64,000 nt of DNA. It comes from Hyphomicrobium sp. (GTDB lineage Bacteria; Pseudomonadota; Alphaproteobacteria; Rhizobiales; Hyphomicrobiaceae). The stretch covers positions 1 to 64,000 of the forward strand of contig JABFRT010000030.1 of assembly GCA_013141015.1 (NCBI GenBank). The letters run 5' to 3'. A program made the translations under genes and the position numbers. The notes below the pieces were generated by a model. It made no database searches and had not been told where the DNA came from. It was given only the letters and a program-made list of their open reading frames with translations. This document shows positions 47,033 through 57,309 of the stretch, one piece after another. Numbering within the stretch: the first letter of the stretch is position 1; each line of letters opens with the position of its first letter.

Positions 47033-47608
47033 TTAACCGGTGCAGTCGGCGGCGGCCTTCTTGGCTTCCGGCGAGATGTCTTCGCGGCCATTCGGACGTC
47101 CGGCTGGCATGCCCGTCTTCGGGTCGGCCATGTTGTTCGAACGCGCTTTGACGTACGTGTAGATGTCGTCGAGGTAACACATGATGTTGCGGTCTTCGCC
47201 AAACGCCGGCATCACGTACTTGGTGCCGCCGCGATCGGCAATGCGGCCGCCGACGACGACGCCGAAGAACGTTTCATAATCCATCGTCTTCAACGAGTCA
47301 CCCAAGCTCGGCGCAAACGTCGAGCCGAGTGCGTTCGGGCCGTGGCAGACATGGCAGGCGTCGTGATAGCGGCGGAAGCCCTGCCACGTTGCCCAATCCA
47401 CTTTGTAGTCCTTGGTTACGGCTGGAGACGGCTTGCCGTCCTTGTCGCGGTAGCGGCCATCTTTGAATGCTAAGCCCTGGGTTGCTGCCTGGGCTTGGAC
47501 TTCGGCGTTGTCGCCAGCGGGTGCCGGATCTGCTGCCGAACTCACTGTGATGCCGATGGCGGCGCAGGCAAGTGCTGCGGCCGCAAATGTGATGCTGAAC
47601 CTTGTCAC
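47033..47608 (-). CDS. xoxG: XoxG-type c-type cytochrome (methanol dehydrogenase electron acceptor)
   Basis: Signal peptide, 'YHDACHVCHGPNALGSTFAPSLGDSLKTMDYETFFGVVVGG...MPAFGEDRNIMCYLDDIYTYVKAR'; immediately downstream of xoxF. Confidence 0.93.
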   Translation of the reverse strand: MTRFSITFAAAALACAAIGITVSSAADPAPAGDNAEVQAQAATQGLAFKDGRYRDKDGKPSPAVTKDYKVDWATWQGFRRYHDACHVCHGPNALGSTFAPSLGDSLKTMDYETFFGVVVGGRIADRGGTKYVMPAFGEDRNIMCYLDDIYTYVKARSNNMADPKTGMPAGRPNGREDISPEAKKAAADCTG

Positions 47609-47830
47609 GAGTTTCCTCTCACGCGTTTGTTTTTTGCAGGGTTCGTACTTTTTGTACGATTTTGGGCGCTGTTTAAAACGCCGGTCGTGTCTTTTGGCTG
47701 TATAGGCGCGCGCGCATTCCGGTCAAGTTACAAGGCCGGCCGCATTGATGTGAATCGCGGACCAATCGTCGCTTTTTCACAGGCGCCAATCACCGTCCCT
47801 TGCCCGTCCGTCATCGAGTGCCATGCTCAT

Positions 47831-47867
47831 AAAAAAGGACCGGCGCAGGTTTCCCCGCGCCGGCCCC
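47831..47867 (-). terminator. Intrinsic terminator downstream of xoxF
   Basis: Minus strand GGGGCCGGCGCGGGGAAACCTGCGCCGGTCCTTTTTT. Confidence 0.88.
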
Positions 47868-47889
47868 GAAGTGTCGATCAACTACCGGT

Positions 47890-49710
47890 TTATGGCAGCG
47901 AGAACACGGTCAGCGAGCCACCGAGGTTGGTGTACTGCTTGAGGCCAGCGTAGCCACCAACAGCGCCCAGACCATCGGTCGGGTTCGTCAGGCCAGCAGC
48001 AAGACCGATACCGGCCCAACCACCAACGCCCGAGAAGACGCCGACGTACTGCTTGCCACCATGCGAGTAGGTCATGGCGTTGCCGATGATGCCCGACGGA
48101 GTGCGGAAGCGGAACAGCTCCTTGCCATCCTTCTGGTCAACAGCTTTGAAGAAGCCTTCGAGCGTGCCGTAGAATGCAACGCCGCCAGCTGTCGTCAGAG
48201 CGCCCGACCATACCGAGAACTGCTCAGGCTTCGACCAGACGATCTTGCCCTTCACGCCATCCCAGGCGATGAAGTTGCCCATGCCGCCATGCGAATCCGG
48301 AGCCGGGAACATGGACAGCGTGGCGCCGACGTATGGCTGACCAGCGGTGTACGAGACCTTGAATGGTTCGTAGTCCATGCAAACGTGGTTCGTCGGAACA
48401 TAGAACAAGCCGGTCAGCGGCGAGTATGCTGCTGGCTGCTGGTCCTTAGAACCGAGAGCTGCCGGGCAGATGCCCTTCGAGTTCACGTCCTGACCGTTGA
48501 GGAATGTCGAGTACTTAGCGACAACCTGCGGACGGCCGTACTGCGGACTCTTCGGATCCATGACGACTTCCGTTGCCCAGTTGACCTTCGGGTCATACTT
48601 CTGAGCGACGAGGAGTTCGCCGGTCGTGCGATCCCATGTGTAGCCGAAGCCGTTACGGTCGAAGTGCGTAGCGGTCTTACGCTTCGTACCACCGAAATCG
48701 AGTTCTGCCAGGATCGGTTCGTTGATGCCGTCATAATCCCATTCATCGAATGGGGTCATCTGGTAGGCCCACTTGGCAACGCCGGTGTCGACGTCACGAG
48801 CAAACATGGTCATCGACCACTTCTGGTCGATCTGCTTGCCATCGGGTCCAGCGCGCTGTGCCGGGTTCCAGGTCGATGGGTTGCCCGAACCGTAGTAGAA
48901 CAGGTTCAGTTCTGCGTCGTAGGCCATATAGCCCCACGTTGAACCGCCACCGATCTTCCACTGATCGCCATTCCAGGTCTTCAAGGACGAGTCCTTGCCG
49001 ACCGGCTTGCCGAGCGACATGGTCTTTTCCGGGTCCATCAAGATGTCGGAATCCGGGCCCATCGAGTAGGCGCGCCAGACTTTCTTACCCGAGTTGATGT
49101 CGTATGCCGTCACGTGGCAGCGAACGCCGAATTCTGCGCCCGAAACGCCGATGACAACCTTATCCTTCATGACGAGCGGAGCGCCTGTGCCCGTTTCGCC
49201 CTTCTTAGGATCAGCGTTGACAGCCTTCCAGAGTTCCTTGCCGGTCTTTGCATCGAGTGCAACGAGCGACGTGTCGGCCTGGTGAAGGAAGATCTTGCCT
49301 TCTGCGTACTGAACGCCACGGTTGACCGTGTCACAGCACATAACCGGGATAACCGACGGATCCTGCTTCGGCTCGTACTTCCAGATGATCTTGTTGTCAT
49401 CCTTCAGGTTGAGAGCGAACACGATGTTCGGGAATGCCGAGTGGAGATACATGGTATCGCCAATCACGAGCGGGCTGCCTTCGTGACCACGAAGAACGCC
49501 GGTCGAGAACGTCCAAGCAACCTTCATGCTGCCGACGTTTGCGGTCGTGATTTGGTCGAGCTTCGAATAACGAGTACCTGCGTAGTCACCGGACTGGATG
49601 GCCCAGTTTGCCGGATCGGCAGCCAGCTTTGCGACGTCCGCGTTCGCCCAAACAGGCGACGTAAACGCTGCAGATGCCAACAGACCGCATGCGATTGCAC
49701 TTTTGCGCAT
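47890..49710 (-). CDS. xoxF: Lanthanide-dependent methanol dehydrogenase XoxF (PQQ)
   Basis: Eight-bladed quinoprotein; '[15 protein letters not shown]' carries the extra XoxF Asp (MxaF has Ala); vicinal Cys '[18 protein letters not shown]'. Confidence 0.97.
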   Translation of the reverse strand: MRKSAIACGLLASAAFTSPVWANADVAKLAADPANWAIQSGDYAGTRYSKLDQITTANVGSMKVAWTFSTGVLRGHEGSPLVIGDTMYLHSAFPNIVFALNLKDDNKIIWKYEPKQDPSVIPVMCCDTVNRGVQYAEGKIFLHQADTSLVALDAKTGKELWKAVNADPKKGETGTGAPLVMKDKVVIGVSGAEFGVRCHVTAYDINSGKKVWRAYSMGPDSDILMDPEKTMSLGKPVGKDSSLKTWNGDQWKIGGGSTWGYMAYDAELNLFYYGSGNPSTWNPAQRAGPDGKQIDQKWSMTMFARDVDTGVAKWAYQMTPFDEWDYDGINEPILAELDFGGTKRKTATHFDRNGFGYTWDRTTGELLVAQKYDPKVNWATEVVMDPKSPQYGRPQVVAKYSTFLNGQDVNSKGICPAALGSKDQQPAAYSPLTGLFYVPTNHVCMDYEPFKVSYTAGQPYVGATLSMFPAPDSHGGMGNFIAWDGVKGKIVWSKPEQFSVWSGALTTAGGVAFYGTLEGFFKAVDQKDGKELFRFRTPSGIIGNAMTYSHGGKQYVGVFSGVGGWAGIGLAAGLTNPTDGLGAVGGYAGLKQYTNLGGSLTVFSLP

Positions 49711-50177
49711 CGCGCTTCCTCCATTTTGAGTATTGTCTTGCCACGCTTGCAAGCTGATCAGATCGCCACCCTCGCCCTCGCCTTCGAGTTCAGGTTTGCG
49801 GGATTATTTCCCGTCTTCCCTGCCCGGCTAAACTAGGCTTCACACTTTCGTGTTGAACCCGGTAGTTCTCGTGATCGCGCCGCATGTAGTCACTTTTTTT
49901 TCCTTTCCGCAACCGGAACTCGGTAATGTTTTCTAAGCAAATCAAATAGGACAGCGCCTCTGACCCAAAACGAGCCAGGTTTTACGGTGCAATTTTGCGC
50001 TGCACAAAAAATGGTGCGATGCACGACTAGTTGCGGCGGGCTGTCGCATTTTTGGTCTTTGGTAGGGGGATTGGGAATGTTTGCCTCACAGAGGGCTCTC
50101 GTTTTCGTGATGAGCACCTTGGTCGTAGGCACTTTTGCCCATGTAAGAGTCGTTATGAGACGAAGGTGCGGAGCACG

Positions 50178-51149
50178 ATGACCACAGAATCGAGATCTCA
50201 CATCCCAACTATGACCCGGCAAGGCTTTCTGCGCGGGGCAGCGGCGGCAAGCCTGCTGCCTTGTCTACCGGTGCTCTCAAAAGCCCATGCAGCCGCTATT
50301 GGCGTCGTCGAAATTGCCCCTGGGTTGTTCGTACACAAGGGGCAGCACGCCGACGTCAATGCTGAAAATGCCGGCGATATCTCGAATATGAGCTTTATCG
50401 TTGGAAGAGAGTCGGTCGCAGTCATCGACACCGGCGGCAGCGCGCGCATCGGCGCGAACCTGCGGGAAGCTATAGCGGCGGCCACCGACCGGCCCATCCG
50501 CTATGTCATCAACACCCACATGCATCCCGACCACGTGTTCGGCAATGCGGGCTTCGCCAGCGCCAAACCTGAGTTCGTTGCGCACCACAAAATGGCGCGA
50601 GGGCTTTCTGCCAGGGCTGAGGGCTATTTGGCGCGCAACAAGGAGTGGATGGGGGACGCCAACTTTGCCGGCACTGAAGTCATCTTGCCCGCTACCGCCG
50701 TCGCCACCACACTCGATCTTGACCTGGGCGGCCGCGTGTTGCGCCTCGAAGCGCGGCCAACGGCGCACACCGACAACGACATGACCGTGCTCGATACGGC
50801 AACCGGCACGCTGCTCCTGGGTGATATTGCTTTCTCTGGCCGCATTCCGACGATCGACGGTTCAATCGCCGGATGGCTGAAATTGATTGCAAAGCTCAAG
50901 TCTGAAAGCGTGGCGCGGGTAGTGCCCGGGCACGGTCCGCCGTCGATGAGCATGAGTGACGCACTATTGCCCTTGGAGCGCTATTTGACGGCCGTCGCAA
51001 CCGAAGTCCGCGCCGCCATCAAGGACGGCAAGACGCTGTCAGAGACAACAGAAACGGCGGCACTTTCGGAAAAGGACGCCTGGCTGCTGTTTGCCGAGCA
51101 TCACAAGCGAAACGTCACAGCGGCGTTCGCCGAGCTTGAATGGGAATAG
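50178..51149 (+). CDS. MBL-fold protein, quinoprotein relay system zinc metallohydrolase-like (SoxH-related)
   Basis: 'RYVINTHMHPDHVFGNAGF', 'ARPTAHTDNDMTVLDTATGTLLLGDIAFSGRIPTIDGSIAGW', 'VVPGHGP'. Confidence 0.85.
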   Translation: MTTESRSHIPTMTRQGFLRGAAAASLLPCLPVLSKAHAAAIGVVEIAPGLFVHKGQHADVNAENAGDISNMSFIVGRESVAVIDTGGSARIGANLREAIAAATDRPIRYVINTHMHPDHVFGNAGFASAKPEFVAHHKMARGLSARAEGYLARNKEWMGDANFAGTEVILPATAVATTLDLDLGGRVLRLEARPTAHTDNDMTVLDTATGTLLLGDIAFSGRIPTIDGSIAGWLKLIAKLKSESVARVVPGHGPPSMSMSDALLPLERYLTAVATEVRAAIKDGKTLSETTETAALSEKDAWLLFAEHHKRNVTAAFAELEWE

Positions 51150-51157
51150 ACCGCAAA

Positions 51158-51188
51158 CAAAAAAGGGCACCCTCGGGGTGCCCTTCTT
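51158..51188. terminator. Bidirectional intrinsic terminator between convergent genes
   Basis: AAAAAAGGGCACCCTCGGGGTGCCCTTCTT. Confidence 0.9.
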
Positions 51189-51209
51189 AATGGACAGGCG
51201 CCACACGGA

Positions 51210-51569
51210 TCAGAAGCAGCGCAACTCGGCTTCGACTTGAGCGAGCTTCAATGTGTGCACCTTCTTCAGCAGCTGAGGCGAATTGAACAGTGACGCAGAG
51301 TCTCCACCGCGCACGCCGATCGACATGATCGTCTCGGCTTCCGTGTATTCGTCCCACGACAGCAGTTCCGCGATTTTATCGATTGAACACGAGCATTTTT
51401 CGAGAACTTGACGCGTTGGCCCGTTCGCTTGCATGCAGGCATAAACATAGTCGGCGCGGCCAACGGTCGGGTAGTCGTTGGGCGGCAGCTCGGCCGCCGA
51501 TAAAGGCACGGCCGCACCAGCGATCAAAGCCAATCCGGCGGCCCAGGTCACGGTTCTCTTGCGGCTCAT
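51210..51569 (-). CDS. Small secreted Cys-containing protein of unknown function
   Basis: Signal peptide, 'RADYVYACMQANGPTRQVLEKCSCSIDKIAELLSWDEYTEAETIMSI'. Confidence 0.75.
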   Translation of the reverse strand: MSRKRTVTWAAGLALIAGAAVPLSAAELPPNDYPTVGRADYVYACMQANGPTRQVLEKCSCSIDKIAELLSWDEYTEAETIMSIGVRGGDSASLFNSPQLLKKVHTLKLAQVEAELRCF

Positions 51570-52345
51570 TTCACATCTCCCACGCCGTCCAACGTGGTGG
51601 TTTCAGTCAATGTCGGCGCATCTTTTTGAGAGTTGCTGAAACTCGAAGTCATCCGCGCGAACTGGCCTGGAATTTTATCCGAGATCACGATTTTGAACTC
51701 GGCACCTTCGTAGCCGCGCATCTTGGCGCGCGATGGATCATCGGCGAACGGCGTGACGGTCACGCTTTGCCCTTCGACCTCGGCACCTTTGTAAGTGATC
51801 TTCACCGGCGTAATTTTGGGCTGGTTGCCGATGCTCTTGGAAAACTGATTTTTCAAGTAGGCGCGATCCCCGCCGGCAAGCTGACGGAAGTGACCAAGCG
51901 CATTGTCGAGATAGACAATGAGCATCGGGTTGCCGTCCATATCGGTGATGCGGTTGGGCTCGCGTGCGCGCTCACCGGTGTAAATCGAAACGAGCACGTT
52001 CTTCTTGCCGGCCGCAGCGTCGCTCTCGACCTTGACCTTGATGTCGTCGGTGAAGGCCTTGCCGAGCAGCTTTTCGTCCGACGGCGCGCGGTTGAACTTA
52101 TAAACCAATTCAGTACCGGCGGGCACATTGACGATGTGCTTGGCGTCAAACAGCATTTCGGTGGCTTTTTTGCCGTCACCTTCGAGACCTTTCGGCGGCG
52201 CCTTTTCCGGCACCTTCGCGGCCTCGGCTTCTGCGGGCTTATTGACATCCGGCCCGGCCGCACTGGCGGGTGAGAGCGGCGCTGACGAGACAAGGGTAAC
52301 AGCCAGCACAGCGCCAGTTGCAAAGCTGAGAGTAGACTTGAGCAT
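51566..52345 (-). CDS. Secreted protein of unknown function in the methanol oxidation locus
   Basis: Signal peptide; start-stop overlap with 51210-51569; no cysteine residues. Confidence 0.75.
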   Translation of the reverse strand: MLKSTLSFATGAVLAVTLVSSAPLSPASAAGPDVNKPAEAEAAKVPEKAPPKGLEGDGKKATEMLFDAKHIVNVPAGTELVYKFNRAPSDEKLLGKAFTDDIKVKVESDAAAGKKNVLVSIYTGERAREPNRITDMDGNPMLIVYLDNALGHFRQLAGGDRAYLKNQFSKSIGNQPKITPVKITYKGAEVEGQSVTVTPFADDPSRAKMRGYEGAEFKIVISDKIPGQFARMTSSFSNSQKDAPTLTETTTLDGVGDVK

Positions 52346-52554
52346 TGGGGGCGATCCTCCAGATCGTCGAGACGTGATATGCAGCGGGCTTTCTAGCGGC
52401 CCGGATTGGTGATGACCAGAGTCTGTTTGCGCACCGCAACCGCGGACGGCCAGCCCCGGAAAACGACCAGCACATTGCGCTATTGCGGGAGGAAGTGGAA
52501 CTTAAAAGCCGTTAATCTGCAAGCCATTGCGCCAACAGACCTAACGGGCGGGCT

Positions 52555-52584
52555 CAAAAAAAAGACCGGCGCACCGCGCCGGCC
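52555..52584 (-). terminator. Intrinsic terminator downstream of the mxaD-like gene
   Basis: Minus strand GGCCGGCGC-GGT-GCGCCGGTC-TTTTTTTT. Confidence 0.88.
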
Positions 52585-52620
52585 TGTCAATTCTCGAAAC
52601 ACGTCAAGCGGCCGGCGGCC

Positions 52621-53160
52621 TCAGCCGCCTTCCAGCTTCTTCTTTAGAGCCGCGAGGCCGTCTTTGTACACGCCTGTGATCGCCTTGACGGCGGCTTCGT
52701 CCGAAAGTTCCGGCGGCGGGTCATTGTTGACGTAGCCGCGATAGAACGCGCCCTTCCATTCGACCGTCGATTTGCCACCCGCATCCTTAACACTGATCGT
52801 CGAGGCGTAATTGCTGACCGGCACAACCTTCACATCGACCGCCGTGATCTCGTAAGACAGTGACTTGTCGTCCTTGTTGTATTTGACAAGCTTCTCTTCA
52901 ATCTTGGCGCCGCCCTTCAGCGTCAGTGTCCGGGTTGCATTGACGTCATTGCCGCCCTTGCCTTCGGTTTTTTCAAAGGCCGGGTGCCAACCCATATCCT
53001 GGAAGTTGCCGATAACGGCCCAGACCTTGTCGGGGGCGGCATTGATCTCAATCGTTTCAGTCACCTTCTGGCGCGACGGCCCGTGGGCCGAGGCCATGGC
53101 AGGGGCGAGCGCCACAAAGGCTCCCACTAGTGCAGCGCCAAGCGCCAAGCGTTTGAACAT
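52621..53160 (-). CDS. SRPBCC family protein, MxaD-like
   Basis: Signal peptide, 'KVTETIEINAAPDKVWAVIGNFQDMGWHPAFEKTEGKGGN'. Confidence 0.85.
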   Translation of the reverse strand: MFKRLALGAALVGAFVALAPAMASAHGPSRQKVTETIEINAAPDKVWAVIGNFQDMGWHPAFEKTEGKGGNDVNATRTLTLKGGAKIEEKLVKYNKDDKSLSYEITAVDVKVVPVSNYASTISVKDAGGKSTVEWKGAFYRGYVNNDPPPELSDEAAVKAITGVYKDGLAALKKKLEGG

Positions 53161-53404
53161 TTAACCGTCTCCGAAAGTTTCGTGGACCACGTCTGTGCCG
53201 GTGAGCACCCCGGCGGGATAAGCGGCCGGACCATAAAGCGTGCTGCCGTCTTCGGCAACGCCGCGCTTGATCAGAGCCGCGTCTGATGAGGGCTTAAGAA
53301 TTCCGGCCCATATGAATGGGTAGTGCTTGACCACCCGAGTTGGAGTTGTTTTAGGTGCACCCTCGTGCTTTGGTCGAATCTGGTGGGAGCGAGAACTGAC
53401 CGAC

Positions 53405-54703
53405 ATGGGTGTAATGACCGAAAGTACCGGAACAAGCGCAACTGACTCCGGACACTATGACAATGTTGCGTGCCCTTTTTGCGGCATTCTTTGTGACGAT
53501 CTGGCGATTTCGCGAACAGCGGGCGGGCTAAAGGTCACCAAGAACGGCTGCGACAAAGCGAAAGCCGGCTTCGAGCGCGCGGTCGCCAGCACAGGGCCGC
53601 AGATCGCCGGCAAGCCCGCGACACTTAGCGAAGCCGTGGCCGCCGCCGCGAAACTGGTAAAGAGCGCCGAGTTGCCGATCTTCGGCGGGCTTGGCACCGA
53701 CGTTGAAGGCATGCGTGCCGTGATGTCGATTGCCGATAACGCGGGTGGCGTGGTCGATCACGCCTTGAGCGAAGGCCAGTATCGCAACTTCCGCGTTCTG
53801 CAGTCGGGCGGCTGGGTGATGACGACCCTGACCGAAGCCCGCAACCGCGCTGACCTGTTTGTCATCGTCGGCAGCGATATTCATCAACTGCATCCGCGCT
53901 TTTTCGAACGTATCGTTTGTAACGAGCGCTCGATGTTTTCAGACAATCCGCCAAAGCGCACGGTGGTCTTCCTTGGCGAAGGCCTCGACCAATCGGCCGC
54001 GAAAAGCACGCGCATTGGCGATGTGATCACGATCCCCGCCAAAGGTGAGCGGATCGGCGAAATCATGGTCGCGCTCCGGGCTATGGCCAAGGGCGGTGCG
54101 ATATCGGGCGACACAATTGGTGGCATGCCGCGCGCACAAATCGAAGACCTGCTGGCGCGTTGCCAGAAGGCCAGCTACGGCGTGATGGTTTGGGCCCCAC
54201 CGAGCTTGAGCTTCCCGAACGCCGATCTGACGGTTCAGGCAACGTCTGAATTCATCAAAGACATCAACCAAACGTCGCGCTTCGCTGGCCTCTCGCTTGG
54301 CGGAAATGAGGGCGCTGTGTCGGCAGGTGCCGTGTGCGCCTGGCAGTCGGGCTATCCGCTTCGAGTGTCGTTCGCCAGCGGCAAGCCGCACTACGACACC
54401 GAGCGTTTCGCAATGGCGTCGCTGCTGGCGAATAAGCAGAGCGATCTGCTGGTCTGGGTCGCGTCTTACACGCCCGGCCTCTCGCCGCCAGACTGCGACG
54501 TGCCAATGGTGGTGCTGGGGACGCCCGGCTTGGCGCTCTCCCGGACGCCAGCGGTTTATATTCCGGTCGGCACGCCGGGCGTCGATCACGCGGGGCTGAT
54601 CGTGCGTTGCGACAACGTCGTGTCCTTGCCGCTTCGCAACCTTGGCCGCTCGACGCTGCCGCGCGCAGCCGACGTGCTCGCCCAGATCGAAGCCGCCCTT
54701 TAG
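53405..54703 (+). CDS. fhcB: Formyltransferase/hydrolase complex subunit B (FwdB/FmdB-like)
   Basis: 'NVACPFCGILCDDLAISRTAGGLKVTKNGC', followed by fhcA-D-C. Confidence 0.93.
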   Translation: MGVMTESTGTSATDSGHYDNVACPFCGILCDDLAISRTAGGLKVTKNGCDKAKAGFERAVASTGPQIAGKPATLSEAVAAAAKLVKSAELPIFGGLGTDVEGMRAVMSIADNAGGVVDHALSEGQYRNFRVLQSGGWVMTTLTEARNRADLFVIVGSDIHQLHPRFFERIVCNERSMFSDNPPKRTVVFLGEGLDQSAAKSTRIGDVITIPAKGERIGEIMVALRAMAKGGAISGDTIGGMPRAQIEDLLARCQKASYGVMVWAPPSLSFPNADLTVQATSEFIKDINQTSRFAGLSLGGNEGAVSAGAVCAWQSGYPLRVSFASGKPHYDTERFAMASLLANKQSDLLVWVASYTPGLSPPDCDVPMVVLGTPGLALSRTPAVYIPVGTPGVDHAGLIVRCDNVVSLPLRNLGRSTLPRAADVLAQIEAAL

Positions 54704-54730
54704 AGTTCTCTTTCCTTCGAGATTAGAAAC

Positions 54731-56395
54731 ATGCTCATCAAGTTGACCGGCGGCAAAGTCTACGATCCCGCGAACGGCGTGGATGGCGTTGTCCGTGACG
54801 TCTACGTCGAGAACGGCCGTATCGTCTCGCCATCACCGGGCGCCAAAATTGACCGCGAATATGGCTTGCACGGCAGTGTCGTGATGGCCGGCGGCATCGA
54901 CCCGCACAGCCACATCGGCGGTGGCAAAGTCACCATCGGCCGCATGCTCATGCCGGAAGATCACCTCGGCAACGAAGTCGCGCGCACTGCATTGACCCGT
55001 TCGGGCTGCGGCCACGCCGTACCATCGACGATGACGACCGGCTATCGCTACGCCGAGATGGGCTACACGGCAGCCTTTGAGCCGGCCATGCTGCCCGCCA
55101 ACGCGCGCCAAGCCCACATGGAAATGGCCGACGTGTCGATCATCGACAAGGGCGCGTTCGTCATGCTCGGCTCGGACGATTTCTTCCTGCGCCAGCTGGC
55201 CGCAAAGTCGGATTTCTCGGCGGTCAAGGACTACATCGCCTGGACCATGCACGCCGCACAGGCCATCGCGGTAAAGGTCGTAAACCCTGGCGGCATCAGC
55301 GCGTTTAAATTCAATCAGCGCAAACTCGATCTCGACGAAAAGCACGTCCACTACGGCGTGACGCCACGCGATATCATTTTGAACCTGGCGCGCGGCTTGA
55401 AGGAACTTGGCGTCGTCCATCCGATCCATATTCACGGCTGCAACCTTGGTGTGCCGGGCGGCGTGGAAACCACGCTTGAGACGATCCGCGGATCAAGTGG
55501 CCTGCCGATCCATCTGACGCACATCCAGTTCCACAGCTATGACACCGAAGGCGACATGAAGTTCTCGTCGGGTGCCGCACGCGTGGCGGAAGCCATCAAC
55601 AGCCACAAGAACGTTTCGATTGACATCGGCCAGGTCATGTTTGGCCAGACCTGCACGGCGTCGGGCGACAGTATGCGCCAGTTCGTCAACACGCGCTCGG
55701 CCGACCCGAAGAAGTGGGTGGTCATGGATATCGAATGCGATGCCGGTTGTGGCGTCGTGCCTTTCAAATATCGCGACAAATCTTTCGTCAATGCGCTGCA
55801 ATGGGCGATCGGGCTTGAGCTATTCTTGATGGTCAACGATCCGTGGCGCATCTTCCTGACCACCGACCATCCGAACGGCGGACCGTTTACCTGCTATCCG
55901 CATTTGATCCGCTTGCTTATGGACAAGACGTTCCGCAAGCAGGTTATGGGAACGATCAATCAGGATGCGCTTAAATATTCAGCCCTCGCAACGCTTGACC
56001 GGGAATATTCGCTCTACGAAATCGCCATCATGACGCGTGCGGGACCGGCGAAAAGCCTGGGCCTCAAAGATCGCGGACATTTGGGCGTTGGCGCGTGTGC
56101 TGACATCACGGTCTACGCCGACAACCCGGACCGCGAAGCGATGTTCGAAAAGCCGGAGCTTGTCTTCAAGAACGGCGAACTGATCGTTCGCGACGGCAAA
56201 ATCGTCAAGGTGGTCAACGGCGCGACGCACGTTGCGCGGCCGAGCTATGACAAGGGTATCGAAAAGTCGTTGAAGCAATACTTCGACGATTTCCATACGG
56301 TGCGCATGGAGAATTTCCGCCTGTCCGATGATGAAATCATCAACTACGGCCAGGGCGAAATCATCGTGCAACCCACGGGAGCACGCACGGCATGA
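54731..56395 (+). CDS. fhcA: Formyltransferase/hydrolase complex subunit A (FwdA-like amidohydrolase)
   Basis: 'MLIKLTGGKVYDPANGVDGVVRDVYVENGRIV', 'VMAGGIDPHSHIGGGKV', 'FLTTDHPNGGPFTCYPHLI'. Confidence 0.96.
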   Translation: MLIKLTGGKVYDPANGVDGVVRDVYVENGRIVSPSPGAKIDREYGLHGSVVMAGGIDPHSHIGGGKVTIGRMLMPEDHLGNEVARTALTRSGCGHAVPSTMTTGYRYAEMGYTAAFEPAMLPANARQAHMEMADVSIIDKGAFVMLGSDDFFLRQLAAKSDFSAVKDYIAWTMHAAQAIAVKVVNPGGISAFKFNQRKLDLDEKHVHYGVTPRDIILNLARGLKELGVVHPIHIHGCNLGVPGGVETTLETIRGSSGLPIHLTHIQFHSYDTEGDMKFSSGAARVAEAINSHKNVSIDIGQVMFGQTCTASGDSMRQFVNTRSADPKKWVVMDIECDAGCGVVPFKYRDKSFVNALQWAIGLELFLMVNDPWRIFLTTDHPNGGPFTCYPHLIRLLMDKTFRKQVMGTINQDALKYSALATLDREYSLYEIAIMTRAGPAKSLGLKDRGHLGVGACADITVYADNPDREAMFEKPELVFKNGELIVRDGKIVKVVNGATHVARPSYDKGIEKSLKQYFDDFHTVRMENFRLSDDEIINYGQGEIIVQPTGARTA

Positions 56396-57309
56396 GCGAG
56401 ACACTCAAAGGCAAAACAGTCAACGGCGTGTTCGTTGACGACACATTCGCCGAAGCCTTCGGGATGAGCGGCACCGGCATCATCATCACCGCCGACAGCA
56501 TGAAGTGGGCCAAAATCGCCGCCGTCACGGCCACCGGCTTTGGCACGTCGGTCATCGGCTGCGGCGCGGAATGCGGTATCGACCGCGAGCTGACGCTGGA
56601 CGAAACACCCGACGGCCGCCCAGGCGTGCGCGTGCTTATGTTCGGGTTCTCGCCCGACGCGCTGATCGGCCAGGTCAAGAACCGCATCGGCCAATGCGTG
56701 CTGACCTCTCCAGGGTCCGCCTGTTACGCGGGCCTCGACGCGCCGATGAAAATCGGTCTTGGCAAGGCGCCGCGCTTTTTCGGCGACGGTTTCCAGACCG
56801 CAAAGAAGCTCGGCGATAGCCGGTACTGGCGCGTGCCGGTGATGGACGGCGAGTTCGTGATCGAGGAAACCACCGGCTGCACGACAGACGCAGTCGGCGG
56901 CGGCAACATGCTGATCGTCGGCACGGATCGCGCAGGACTTCTTGAAGCGACCGAAGCCGCCGTCGAAGCGATCTCTAAAATCGATGACGTGATCACGCCG
57001 TTCCCGGGCGGCATCGTGCGTTCAGGTTCGAAAGTTGGCACCAAGTATAAGGGCATGTTTGCATCGACCAACGACGCGTTCTGCCCAACGTTGCGCGGCG
57101 CAACCAAAAGCGAGCTGGCAGCCGGCTCGTTGTCTGTGCTCGAAATCGTGATCGACGGGCTGACCTCGAAGAACGTCGCGGATGCTATGCGGGTAGGCCT
57201 CAAAGCCGTCACCGACATCGGCGCGAAAAAAGGCGTCACCCGCATCACCGCCGGCAACTACGGTGGCAAACTCGGCCAGCATCACTACCATCTGAAGGAT
57301 CTGATCTGA
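56392..57309 (+). CDS. fhcD: Formylmethanofuran:H4MPT formyltransferase
   Basis: 'VNGVFVDDTFAEAFGMSGTGIIITADSMKWAKIAAVTATGFGTSVIGCGAECGID'. Confidence 0.96.
   Translation: MSETLKGKTVNGVFVDDTFAEAFGMSGTGIIITADSMKWAKIAAVTATGFGTSVIGCGAECGIDRELTLDETPDGRPGVRVLMFGFSPDALIGQVKNRIGQCVLTSPGSACYAGLDAPMKIGLGKAPRFFGDGFQTAKKLGDSRYWRVPVMDGEFVIEETTGCTTDAVGGGNMLIVGTDRAGLLEATEAAVEAISKIDDVITPFPGGIVRSGSKVGTKYKGMFASTNDAFCPTLRGATKSELAAGSLSVLEIVIDGLTSKNVADAMRVGLKAVTDIGAKKGVTRITAGNYGGKLGQHHYHLKDLI

Noticed and set aside
48061-49836. Long plus-strand ORFs (48061-48942, 49114-49836)
   Set aside because: Antisense to xoxF; no independent evidence for coding.
51566-52345. Possible SoxYZ-like carrier next to the zinc metallohydrolase
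   Set aside because: Protein contains no Cys, so the carrier Cys motif required of SoxY is absent.
53161-53406. 81-aa minus ORF immediately upstream of the mxaD-like gene
   Set aside because: Stop abuts the mxaD-like start, but the ORF overlaps the fhcB start and has no recognisable family; support too weak.
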